This document shows, piece by piece, positions 1-6,516 of a stretch of 7,371 nt of DNA; within the stretch, counting starts at the first letter, position 1; each line of letters opens with the position of its first letter. This DNA is from Nocardioides sp. (GTDB taxonomy: Bacteria > Actinomycetota > Actinomycetes > Propionibacteriales > Nocardioidaceae): positions 1-7,371 of the forward strand of contig JAPSKJ010000104.1 in NCBI GenBank assembly GCA_031177735.1. Direction: 5' to 3'. Position numbers and translations under genes: made by a program. The notes under the pieces are model-generated. The model was not told the origin of the DNA and did no database searches. It saw only the letters and a program-made list of their open reading frames with translations.

Positions 1-906
1 GACCTGCGTGGTCGGCGCGTCGGCAGCCGGCGTCATCGGCAGCGGCACCACCTGGGTCGTCGCCTCACCCGTGCCGCGCAGCGCGGCGGCGAACGCGCTC
101 GCGTCGGGGTAGCGCTCGGCAGGAACCTTGGCGAGCGCCCTGCCGACCACAGCCGCCAGGTCGGCCGGCACCGAGTCGGGCAGCGGCGGCACCGGGTCGT
201 GCAGGTGTGCGAGCGCGGTGGCGACCGGCGACTCCTTCTCGAACGGCCGATGCCCGGTGAGGCACTCGAAGGCGACCACGCCGAGCCCGTAGACGTCGGA
301 GGCGGGGGTCGCGGTCTCACCACGGGCCTGCTCGGGGGAGAGGTACTGCGGCGTGCCCATCACCTGACCGGTGCTGGTCAGGGCGCTGCTGGACAGCGCG
401 CGGGCGATGCCGAAGTCGGTGACCTTCACGACCCGGTCACGGGTCACCAGCAAGTTGGCCGGCTTCACGTCGCGGTGCACGATCCCCGCGGCGTGTGCGG
501 CACCGAGCGCGTCGGCGGCCTGGGTCAGCAGCTCGCGCACGGCCTGCGGGTCGAGCGGCTCGCCGCGGCGCAGCAGCGCGGACAGCGGCTGACCGTCGAC
601 CAGCTCCATGACGAGGTAGGGGCGGGGCAGCCCGTCGCCGGTGAGCGACTCGCCGACGTCGTACACGGCCGCGACCCCGGGGTGGTGCAGCACCGCGGCA
701 TGGCGGGCCTCGGCCTCGAAGCGTTGGCGGAACAACGGGTCGCCGGCGTACTCGTGCTTGAGCAGCTTGATGGCGACCTCGCGGTCCAGCGAGGTGTCGG
801 TGGCGCGCCAGACCTCGCCCATGCCGCCGGTGGCGATGCGGGAGTCGAGGCGGTAGCGGCGCGCGTCGTCGGCGTAGCTCACGGTGGTCCCGGGGTCGTC
901 GGTCAT
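1..906 (-). CDS. pknA: Ser/Thr protein kinase PknA, N-terminal 302 residues (C-terminus beyond the left edge)
   Basis: Membrane-associated Hanks-type Ser/Thr kinase that phosphorylates cell-division and wall-synthesis proteins. The visible part is the cytoplasmic kinase domain (about residues 17-277) plus the start of the juxtamembrane linker. Visible motifs are the Gly-rich loop IATGGMGEVW (24-33), VAIK with catalytic Lys47, alpha-C Glu66, HRD (144-146) with Lys148 and Asn151, DFG (164-166), and SPE (190-192). The activation loop has Thr177 and Thr179 ahead of the GT (184-185); by alignment from memory these match the PknA autophosphorylation pair in M. tuberculosis. The Gly-loop begins Ala-Thr-Gly, as in PknA and unlike PknB, and the place after pbpA also says PknA. 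The ATG overlaps the pbpA stop as ATGA; the nearest GGAGG is 13 bases upstream, so translation is probably coupled. The linker carries TTQV twice (283-286, 299-302). The transmembrane segment and any extracellular part lie outside the window. Confidence 0.93.
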   Translation of the reverse strand, partial: MTDDPGTTVSYADDARRYRLDSRIATGGMGEVWRATDTSLDREVAIKLLKHEYAGDPLFRQRFEAEARHAAVLHHPGVAAVYDVGESLTGDGLPRPYLVMELVDGQPLSALLRRGEPLDPQAVRELLTQAADALGAAHAAGIVHRDVKPANLLVTRDRVVKVTDFGIARALSSSALTSTGQVMGTPQYLSPEQARGETATPASDVYGLGVVAFECLTGHRPFEKESPVATALAHLHDPVPPLPDSVPADLAAVVGRALAKVPAERYPDASAFAAALRGTGEATTQVVPLPMTPAADAPTTQV

Positions 907-2396
907 GGCTTCAGCACCGCCTCCATCACGGACTTCGCGATCGGCCCGCCGAGCAGCCCGCCGGCGATCTCGTCCACGTCGGCGCTCTCGATCATCACCG
1001 CGACCGCGACCTGAGGGTTGTCGGCCGGCGCGAAGGAGACGAACCAGGCGTAGGGAGGAACGTCGTCGCGGCCGCTCTCGGCGGTGCCCGTCTTGCCCGC
1101 GACCTGGATGCCGGGGATGGCCGCCGGGCCGGCGGTGCCGTCGTTGACGGTGTTGACGAGCATCTCGGTCAGGCCCGCCGCCGTCTCCGGGCTGACCGCC
1201 TGGGACAGCTCCTCCGGCTCGGGGGCGTCGATCGTGTCGGAGTCGGCCGACTGCACCTCGCCGACCAGGTAGGGCTTCATCACCCGGCCCTGGTTGGCGA
1301 TCCCGGCGACGACCATGGCCATCTGCAGCGGGGTGGCACGCACGTCGAACTGCCCGAAGCCCGCCTGGCCGGTCTGCGGCGGGTTGAGCTCGTCGGGGAA
1401 GGTCGAGACGGCCTGGGTGCTGTCGCCGCTGGTGCTCTGCAGGTCCTCGAAGTACTCCTGGTTGAACCCGAACTTCTCGGCCTGCTCGCCCAGCGCGTCG
1501 CCACCGAGCTCGACAGCGAGCCGGGCGAAGGTCGTGTTGCACGACTGCTCCAGCGCCTGGCTGAACGGGATCCGGGCGTCGTTGCCGGCGCCGCAGGCGC
1601 GGCCCTGGTTGTCGACCAGGCCGGTCTCCCCGGAGGTCTGCGGCAGCTGGTAGGTGGAGCCGCCGGGCACGTCACCGTCGGCGGTGTAGCGGCCGGACTC
1701 GAGCGCCGCCGCGGCGGTCACGATCTTGAAGGTCGAGCCCGGGGGGAGCGGGTCCTGGACCGCCCGGTTGAGCAACGGCTTCGCCGGGTCGGCCGCCAAG
1801 GCGTCGTACGCCGCCTGGTTGGCCGCGAAGTCGTGGCTGGCGAGCGTCGCGGGGTCGAAGGAGGGGGTGCTGACCATGGCGAGCACCTTGCCGGTCGCCG
1901 GCTCGAGCGCGACGACCGCTCCGCGGGTGCCCCCGCCCAGCTCGTTGAGGCCGTCCCAGGCGGCCTGCTGGGCGTCCTTGTTGATCGTCAGCGAGATGTC
2001 GCCTCCCTTGGCGGCCTCGTTGCTGAGCAGGTCGACCAGGCGGGTGACGAAGAGGCGGTCGTCGTCCCCGGAGAGCACGTCGTTCTGCGACTTCTCGATG
2101 CCGGTCACCGCGCCGCCGTAGCCGAAGTAGCCGGTGACCGGGGCGTACTGGAACGGCATGGGGTACTCGCGCAAGAACTCGTACTGGTCGTCGACCGGGA
2201 CGCTCTGGGCAACCGGCGTGCGGCCGACCAGGATGGCGCCGCGCTCGCGCGAGTACTCCGCGTCGACGACACGACGGTTGCGGGCGTCGTCGCCGTAGTC
2301 GCCGGCCGCCCAGTACTGCAGGTAGGTGGCGTTGGCCAGCAGCGCGAGGAACAGCACCAGGCAGAACGCGGAGATGGTGCGGATCGGCTTGTTCAC
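903..2396 (-). CDS. pbpA: Class B penicillin-binding protein PbpA (peptidoglycan D,D-transpeptidase)
   Basis: Cross-links peptidoglycan on the outer face of the membrane, as partner of the SEDS polymerase RodA encoded just upstream. It has 497 residues, close to the 491 of M. tuberculosis PbpA. A short cytoplasmic N-terminus is followed by a signal anchor (about 7-28), a dimerisation/linker region, and the transpeptidase domain (about 155-497). The three active-site motifs are present: STFK with nucleophile Ser221 and Lys224, SCN (285-287), and KTG (435-437). Two cysteines, Cys268 and Cys286, lie near the active site and could form a disulfide. The start is GTG, overlapping the rodA stop as GTGA; an AGGTGG lies 10 bases upstream, so coupling to rodA is likely. 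The 3' end overlaps pknA by 4 bases. In mycobacteria PbpA is needed for normal division and is regulated by PknB; that is knowledge of the family, not shown here. Confidence 0.96.
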   Translation of the reverse strand: MNKPIRTISAFCLVLFLALLANATYLQYWAAGDYGDDARNRRVVDAEYSRERGAILVGRTPVAQSVPVDDQYEFLREYPMPFQYAPVTGYFGYGGAVTGIEKSQNDVLSGDDDRLFVTRLVDLLSNEAAKGGDISLTINKDAQQAAWDGLNELGGGTRGAVVALEPATGKVLAMVSTPSFDPATLASHDFAANQAAYDALAADPAKPLLNRAVQDPLPPGSTFKIVTAAAALESGRYTADGDVPGGSTYQLPQTSGETGLVDNQGRACGAGNDARIPFSQALEQSCNTTFARLAVELGGDALGEQAEKFGFNQEYFEDLQSTSGDSTQAVSTFPDELNPPQTGQAGFGQFDVRATPLQMAMVVAGIANQGRVMKPYLVGEVQSADSDTIDAPEPEELSQAVSPETAAGLTEMLVNTVNDGTAGPAAIPGIQVAGKTGTAESGRDDVPPYAWFVSFAPADNPQVAVAVMIESADVDEIAGGLLGGPIAKSVMEAVLKP

Positions 2397-3775
2397 GGCA
2401 GCTTCACCACCTGGGTCTCGGCATCGTCGGCGTCGTCCTCGGCATCGAGATCGGGCAGCGGGCGACGGGCCAGGTCGGAGATGCGCAGCAGCAGCGCGAC
2501 GATCACCCAGTTCGCGACGAGAGAGGACCCCCCGTAGGAGAGGAAGGGAGTGGTGAGGCCGGTCAGCGGGATGAGCCGGGTGACGCCGCCGACGACCACG
2601 AAGACCTGCAGCGCGAGTGAGACGGCGAGACCGGTGGCCATCAGCTTGCCGAAGCCGTCGCGGGAGATCACCGCGGTGCGCAGGCCGCGCTCGACGATCA
2701 GGCCGTAGCAGACGAGCACCGCCATCACCGCGGTGAGGCCCAGCTCCTCGCCGATCGCGGCGATGATGAAGTCGGACTCGGCGTAGGGCACCCGCCAGGG
2801 ACTGCCGTCACCGAAGCCGCGGCCGACCAGTCCACCCCAGGCCATCCCGAACAACCCCTCGACCAGCTGGCCGCTGCCGGGGGACTCGTCGAAGTGGGCC
2901 ATCGGGTCGAGCCAGATGTCGAAGCGGTTGCGGACGTGCGCGAAGAGCTGGTACGCCGCCAGCGCGCCCGCCGCGAACAGCCCGCCGCCGACGATCAGCC
3001 ATCCGGCACGCTCGGTGGCGACGTACAGCATCACCAGGAAGAGCCCGAAGAAGAGCAGGCTGGAGCCGAGGTCGCGCTGGAAGACGAGCACGCCGAGGCT
3101 GACCAGCCACATCGCCAGGATCGGCCCCAGGTCGCGGCCGCGAGGGAGGTCGATGCCGGCGATCCGGCGGCCGGCCAGGGCGAGGGCGTCGCGGTGCAGC
3201 ACGAGGTAGCCCGCGAAGCAGACCACGAGCAGCACCTTGGCGAGCTCACCGGGCTGGAAGCTCATCGGGCCGACCTGGATCCAGATCTTGGCGCCGTTCT
3301 TGGTGTTGCCGATGCCGGGCAGGAGCGGCAGCACGAGGAGGGCGACGGCGGTGAGCCCGCTGGTGTAGGTGAAGCGCTGCAGCACCCGGTGATCGCGCAG
3401 GAGGACGAGGGTGGCGACGAAGAGGACGACCCCGACGGACATCCAGAACAGCTGCCGCTGCGCGAAGGCCGACCCCTCGCCCTTGGCCAGGTCGAGGCGG
3501 TGGATGACCGCCAGACCCAGGCCGTTGAGCGCGGCGACCAGGGGCAGCAGCACCGGGTCGGCGTACGGGGCGACGAACCGGATGACGACGTGGGCGGCGA
3601 TGACGAGTCCGGCGAGCCAGCCGCCGTAACCGACGATGTCGGCCGGCACGTGGCCCTGCACGCCGAGGCCGACCGCCGCGTAGGCGCCGATGCCGACGCA
3701 CAGCGCGAGCACGAGCAGCACCAGCTCGGCGCCGCGGCGGCGCCGGTGGATGAAGACCGGTTGCGAGGACGACAT
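2393..3775 (-). CDS. rodA: SEDS-family peptidoglycan glycosyltransferase RodA (RodA/FtsW)
   Basis: Polytopic membrane enzyme that polymerises lipid II into glycan strands and works with the class B PBP encoded next. It has 460 residues and about 10 or more hydrophobic segments, beginning with a basic N-terminus (RRRRG at 11-15). Family signatures include NGLGLAVIHRLD (84-95), NGAKIWIQVG (160-169), FQRDLGSSLLF (232-242), RFDIWLDP (284-291), ESDFIIAAIGEELG (333-346), and the SEDS C-terminal signature with LIPLTGLTTPFLSYGGSS (401-418). The C-terminus is a short acidic cytoplasmic tail (DLDAEDDADDAE) ending in TQVVKLP, a possible phosphothreonine site for an FHA domain. The ATG begins 1 base after the pstP stop (TGACATG) with no clear Shine-Dalgarno, so translation probably depends on coupling to pstP. 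The synteny makes RodA a better name than FtsW. Length and motifs agree with actinobacterial RodA (469 residues in M. tuberculosis). Confidence 0.95.
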   Translation of the reverse strand: MSSSQPVFIHRRRRGAELVLLVLALCVGIGAYAAVGLGVQGHVPADIVGYGGWLAGLVIAAHVVIRFVAPYADPVLLPLVAALNGLGLAVIHRLDLAKGEGSAFAQRQLFWMSVGVVLFVATLVLLRDHRVLQRFTYTSGLTAVALLVLPLLPGIGNTKNGAKIWIQVGPMSFQPGELAKVLLVVCFAGYLVLHRDALALAGRRIAGIDLPRGRDLGPILAMWLVSLGVLVFQRDLGSSLLFFGLFLVMLYVATERAGWLIVGGGLFAAGALAAYQLFAHVRNRFDIWLDPMAHFDESPGSGQLVEGLFGMAWGGLVGRGFGDGSPWRVPYAESDFIIAAIGEELGLTAVMAVLVCYGLIVERGLRTAVISRDGFGKLMATGLAVSLALQVFVVVGGVTRLIPLTGLTTPFLSYGGSSLVANWVIVALLLRISDLARRPLPDLDAEDDADDAETQVVKLP

Positions 3776-3776
3776 G

Positions 3777-5168
3777 TCAGGGCGCCGGGGTGGTGCTGGG
3801 GGCGGCGGGGGTGGGGGCTGGTGTGCCGGACGGGGTCGCCGTCGGGGTGGCCGAGGCGTCGGCGGGGTCCGCCGGCGGGGTCGCGCCGGGCGCGGCCGCC
3901 TTCTCGGCGAGCGCGTTCACGGCGCGGTGGGCGTCGTCGAGGCTGGTCGCCGAGATGCCTTCCCGGACCTTGTCGGCGTCGAACTCCGAGAGCCGGTCGA
4001 GGGTGAGGTCGGTGGTCTCGTAGGGCTCGGAGAGGTCCACCCCCGCGAACGAGGTGTCGAGCCCGCGGAAGACGGTGACGGCGTCGTCGTGGACGCCCAC
4101 GTAGTACTGCCGCTGGGTCCACGACCACGCCGCCGCGCTCGCGACCCAGACCAGCCCGATGACCAGGGCCAGCACGAGCACGTGGCGGATCCAGGGGTGC
4201 CGCCGCGGGGGACGGGGGGCGTAGCGGGCCGCCTCGTGGGCGTCGGGCGCGATCGGGTCGTCGGGGATCGCGCCCGGCGGAAGGGGTACGTCGGGGTCGA
4301 CGACGGGCTCGAGCTCGCCGGTGTCGCCGTTGCGGTGGCCACGGAACAGGCTGGTCCCGAACGGCAGCTTGCGGCGCAGCTCGGCGGCCGCGCCGACCAG
4401 CAGCGGCTCGGACGTCTCATCCGGGGCGGCCGCCTCGTCGGCGGGCACCACGTCGGCGACGATGCAGGTGACGTTGTCGCTGCTGCCGGCCTCGAGGCTG
4501 GCCCGGACCAGCTCGACGGCGGCGTAGTCGGCGGTGCCCGTGGCGAGGACGTCGGCCAGCCGGCCGTCGGGCAGCGAGCCGCTCACGCCGTCGCTGCAGA
4601 GCATCAGGCGGTCGCCTGACTGGAGGTCGACCAGGAACAGGTCGGGCTCGATCTCGCTGGCGCCGTCGAGGGAGCGGAGGATGAGGTTGCGGTGCGGGTG
4701 CACCATCGCCTCCTCCTCGCTGATCCGGCCCTCGTCGATGAGGGTCTGCACGAAGGTGTGGTCGTGGGTGAGGCGGCTCAGCGCCCCGTCTCGGAAGAGG
4801 TAGGCGCGGCTGTCGCCGATGTGGCCGATCGCGAGCCGCTCACCGTCGAAGACCGCAACGGTGGCGGTGGTCGCCATGCCGGAGAGGTCACTGTCGTGCT
4901 CCACGGCCTCGCCGAGGCGGTCGTGGGCGCGGTGCAGCGCCCCGGAGACGAGCCCGAGGAGCTCCTCGGGAGCGTGGCCCTCGGGCGGCGGCGCGTCGAG
5001 TCGGCGCAGCTGCTGGACCGCCGTGCTCGAGGCCGTCGCCCCGCCAGCCGCCCCGCCGACTCCGTCGCAGACGGTGAGCAGCCAGGGGCCGGCGTACCCG
5101 GAGTCCTGGTTGTCCTTGCGCACGCGGCCGACGTCGGAGATCGCCGCGAACCTGAGGCGGAGGCTCAC
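3777..5168 (-). CDS. pstP: Membrane-anchored PP2C/PPM Ser/Thr protein phosphatase PstP
   Basis: Metal-dependent phosphatase that reverses PknA/PknB phosphorylation. It has 463 residues: a PPM catalytic domain (about 3-242), a cytoplasmic linker (243-325), one transmembrane helix (about 326-348), and an extracellular part (350-463). Catalytic motifs visible are VRKDNQDS (16-23), CDGVGG with metal ligand Asp35 (34-39), HIGDSRAY with Asp119 (116-123), CSDG with Asp193 (191-194), and DN with Asp231 (231-232). The last 39 residues are almost only Ala, Pro and Thr, a flexible and possibly glycosylated tail. The chosen start is GTG at 5168, which overlaps the fhaB stop as GTGA and has GGAG 8 bases upstream; it gives the expected N-terminus MSLRLRFAAISD. 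The open frame continues 42 codons upstream, but only as a shadow of fhaB. Shorter than M. tuberculosis PstP (514), mainly in the extracellular part. Confidence 0.95.
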   Translation of the reverse strand: MSLRLRFAAISDVGRVRKDNQDSGYAGPWLLTVCDGVGGAAGGATASSTAVQQLRRLDAPPPEGHAPEELLGLVSGALHRAHDRLGEAVEHDSDLSGMATTATVAVFDGERLAIGHIGDSRAYLFRDGALSRLTHDHTFVQTLIDEGRISEEEAMVHPHRNLILRSLDGASEIEPDLFLVDLQSGDRLMLCSDGVSGSLPDGRLADVLATGTADYAAVELVRASLEAGSSDNVTCIVADVVPADEAAAPDETSEPLLVGAAAELRRKLPFGTSLFRGHRNGDTGELEPVVDPDVPLPPGAIPDDPIAPDAHEAARYAPRPPRRHPWIRHVLVLALVIGLVWVASAAAWSWTQRQYYVGVHDDAVTVFRGLDTSFAGVDLSEPYETTDLTLDRLSEFDADKVREGISATSLDDAHRAVNALAEKAAAPGATPPADPADASATPTATPSGTPAPTPAAPSTTPAP

Positions 5169-5650
5169 TTGCGCAGCTCCAGGATGGTCTTCCCGATGCG
5201 GACGCGGGTGCCGAGCGTGATCGCGGTCGGCTGGTTGATCCGGGCGTTGCCGATGTAGGTGCCGTTGGTGGAGCCGAGGTCCTCCACGAACCACTGGTCA
5301 CCGCTGGCGGCGATGCGGGCGTGGCGGGTCGAGACGTAGTCGTCGTCGAGACGGATCGCGGCGTCGGGGCCGCGGCCGATGATGATCGGGGCCTGATCGA
5401 GATCAGCCCGCTCACCGGCGTTCTGACCCTCGACGACCAGCACGTGGCTGGGCTGGCCGCGGCGCTTGGCCGGAGCCTTGGCGGCCTTCGCCTTCTTCTC
5501 GCGCGTCTTGCCGCGCGGCGCGCCGGCGCGCTCGGCCGGAAGGCGGGCGCCGAACATGTCGGAGCGCACCACGGAGATCGCCGAGAGGACGAAGATCCAC
5601 AGGATCGCCAGGTAGGCGATCCTGATCAGGAAGAGCGTGAGCTCAGACAG
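5165..5650 (-). CDS. fhaB: FHA-domain protein FhaB with N-terminal membrane anchor, probable CTG start
   Basis: Phosphothreonine-binding adaptor (FipA in M. tuberculosis, linked there to division proteins). With the CTG start proposed here it has 161 residues: MSELTLFLIR then a membrane helix (about 5-27), a Lys/Arg-rich linker (about 39-66), and an FHA domain (about 68-161). The FHA core is visible as IGRG (91-94), STRH (107-110) and DLGSTNGTY (124-132), with all residues usually needed for phosphate contact. The first in-frame GTG (5572) would give 135 residues without the anchor and has no Shine-Dalgarno. Upstream of it 23 codons from CTC onward all end in G or C and encode the helix. The only plausible start codon is CTG at 5650-5648, with GGAGG 8 bases before it. 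The N-terminus MSELTL resembles Streptomyces FhaB from memory. CTG lies within the end of fhaA (8-base overlap); the stop overlaps pstP by 4 bases. Confidence 0.9.
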   Translation of the reverse strand: MSELTLFLIRIAYLAILWIFVLSAISVVRSDMFGARLPAERAGAPRGKTREKKAKAAKAPAKRRGQPSHVLVVEGQNAGERADLDQAPIIIGRGPDAAIRLDDDYVSTRHARIAASGDQWFVEDLGSTNGTYIGNARINQPTAITLGTRVRIGKTILELRK

Positions 5651-6368
5651 GGGTGCCGCCTCCCTCGGTGTCCTCGACGACCCGGACGGTCAGCACAGTG
5701 TTGCCGATCCGCACCTGACCGCCGTCGTCCAGCGTCGCCCGGTCGACCTTGTGACCGTCGACGAGCATGCCGTTGGTCGACCCCAGGTCGGTCACCTCGA
5801 CGCGCGGGCCGCCGGGGCCTTCGGTCGCACGGAACTGCACGTGGCGGCGGCTCACGCCCGGGTCGTTGATGCGCAGGTCAGCGTCGGTGCCGCGCCCCAC
5901 CACGACCTCGTCCCACAGCAGCGGGTGGCGGGTGCCGTTGACCTCGAGCAGCACCTTCGCGCGGCGTACCTGCGTGTCACTGGCGTGGCCGGTCACCGCC
6001 GCCTGTGCACGGCTGCGGATGCGGAAGCGCCCGGTGGTGAGGTCCTCGGCCGGCTCGAAGTCGATGCGGATCGGGCCGGGGAAGACGTAGGACTGTGCGT
6101 CGGCGTGCTCCTGGAGCTGGCCGATCAGCTCGTCGGCCAGGGCCGAGTCGTACGGCGAGAGCCGGTCCAGGTCGGTCTGCGAGAGCTCGACGTGGAAGTC
6201 GTTGGGCACCAGGCGGCGCTGCCGGGAGAGGATCTGGGCGTTGTTGTCGCACTCGCGCTGGAGCGCCGCGGCGATCTCCACCGGCTGCACCGCGCTGCGG
6301 AACGCACGCGCGAATGCCCCGGAGATCAGCTCCTCCAGGCGCTGCTCGAACCGTTGCAGGCCGCCCAC
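5643..6368 (-). CDS. fhaA: FHA-domain protein FhaA (DUF3662 plus FHA), compact form
   Basis: Cytoplasmic phosphothreonine reader; in mycobacteria it binds phosphorylated MviN/MurJ pseudokinase domain and tunes peptidoglycan precursor export (family knowledge). It has 241 residues. The N-terminal DUF3662 domain (about 1-115) begins MGGLQRFEQRLEELISGAFA and contains the family stretch VQPVEIAAALQREC (27-40) and RRLVPNDFHVELS (51-63). The C-terminal FHA domain (about 148-232) shows VGRG (157-160), SRRH (173-176) and DLGSTNG (194-200). The linker between them is only about 20-30 residues, against several hundred in M. tuberculosis FhaA (527 total). The start is GTG at 6368 with AAGGAG 4 bases upstream (6373-6378). 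The frame stays open to 6686, but that extension would run across the tRNA gene and has no homologous content. First gene of the operon; a TANNNT -10 box lies about 50 bases upstream. Confidence 0.94.
   Translation of the reverse strand: MGGLQRFEQRLEELISGAFARAFRSAVQPVEIAAALQRECDNNAQILSRQRRLVPNDFHVELSQTDLDRLSPYDSALADELIGQLQEHADAQSYVFPGPIRIDFEPAEDLTTGRFRIRSRAQAAVTGHASDTQVRRAKVLLEVNGTRHPLLWDEVVVGRGTDADLRINDPGVSRRHVQFRATEGPGGPRVEVTDLGSTNGMLVDGHKVDRATLDDGGQVRIGNTVLTVRVVEDTEGGGTPV
5659..5665 (-). promoter_or_regulatory. Shine-Dalgarno that decides the fhaB start
   Basis: On the minus strand AGGGAGG ends 8 bases before the CTG codon at 5650, an ideal spacing. It lies inside the last codons of fhaA, so ribosomes finishing fhaA would be next to it. 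No comparable site precedes the first GTG of the frame at 5572. This supports CTG as the true start. Confidence 0.75.
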
Positions 6369-6372
6369 GTCG

Positions 6373-6378
6373 CTCCTT
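6373..6378 (-). promoter_or_regulatory. Ribosome binding site of fhaA
   Basis: AAGGAG on the minus strand, 4 bases before the GTG at 6368. The spacing is slightly short, but this is the only good site near the N-terminus conserved in the family, so it fixes the start against the longer open frame. Confidence 0.75.
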
Positions 6379-6406
6379 GGTCGTCGGTGTCCCGCTCGGC
6401 CGCGGG

Positions 6407-6425
6407 CCCGATCGATCGTATCGGG
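6407..6425. repeat. Inverted repeat over the fhaA -10 box
   Basis: CCCGAT (6407-6412) and ATCGGG (6420-6425) are perfect inverted arms around a 7-base spacer. The element spans the proposed -10 box and start site of the operon, a place where a repressor could act. It could also be chance, since the arms are short. Confidence 0.4.
6415..6420 (-). promoter_or_regulatory. Putative -10 box of the fhaA-pknA operon
   Basis: TACGAT on the minus strand fits the actinobacterial TANNNT -10 consensus. It would place transcription start near 6408 and give a leader of about 40 bases before the GTG at 6368. No convincing TTGACA-like -35 is seen 17-18 bases upstream, which is common in this group. The box overlaps an inverted repeat (6407-6425). 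Confidence 0.5.
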
Positions 6426-6484
6426 GTCGTGGAGATGCGCTCGTCGGCACGCGGGTCGGTCGGTGGGTGTGGTGTTGCCGGATG

Positions 6485-6506
6485 CTGGTCGAGGTATGCA
6501 GACCAG
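6485..6506. repeat. Inverted repeat CTGGTC / GACCAG in the divergent promoter region
   Basis: CTGGTC (6485-6490) and GACCAG (6501-6506) are perfect 6-base arms around 10 bases. It lies about 65 bases upstream of the fhaA -10 box and about 50 upstream of the tRNA promoter. Size and spacing fit a dimeric regulator site, but nothing identifies a protein. Confidence 0.35.
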
Positions 6507-6516
6507 TGACTGTTCG

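Noticed and set aside
199..1014. 271-codon plus-strand open frame opposite pknA
   Set aside because: Antisense shadow of a high-GC gene; the minus strand there encodes a clear kinase with all motifs, and the plus-strand translation resembles no family.
2894..4006. 370-codon plus-strand open frame opposite rodA and pstP
   Set aside because: Spans two well-supported minus-strand genes and their junction; low-complexity, charged composition typical of antisense frames in high-GC DNA.
3690..4619. 309-codon plus-strand open frame opposite pstP
   Set aside because: Gly/Arg/Val-rich shadow frame; the minus strand encodes the PPM phosphatase and its tail.
5169..5294. 42-codon upstream extension of pstP
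   Set aside because: It is fhaB in another frame. The GTG at 5168 with GGAG and a GTGA overlap gives the family N-terminus.
5165..5572. fhaB beginning at the first GTG (135 residues)
   Set aside because: No ribosome site and loss of the membrane anchor encoded just upstream in the same frame; the CTG start with a strong Shine-Dalgarno explains the data better.
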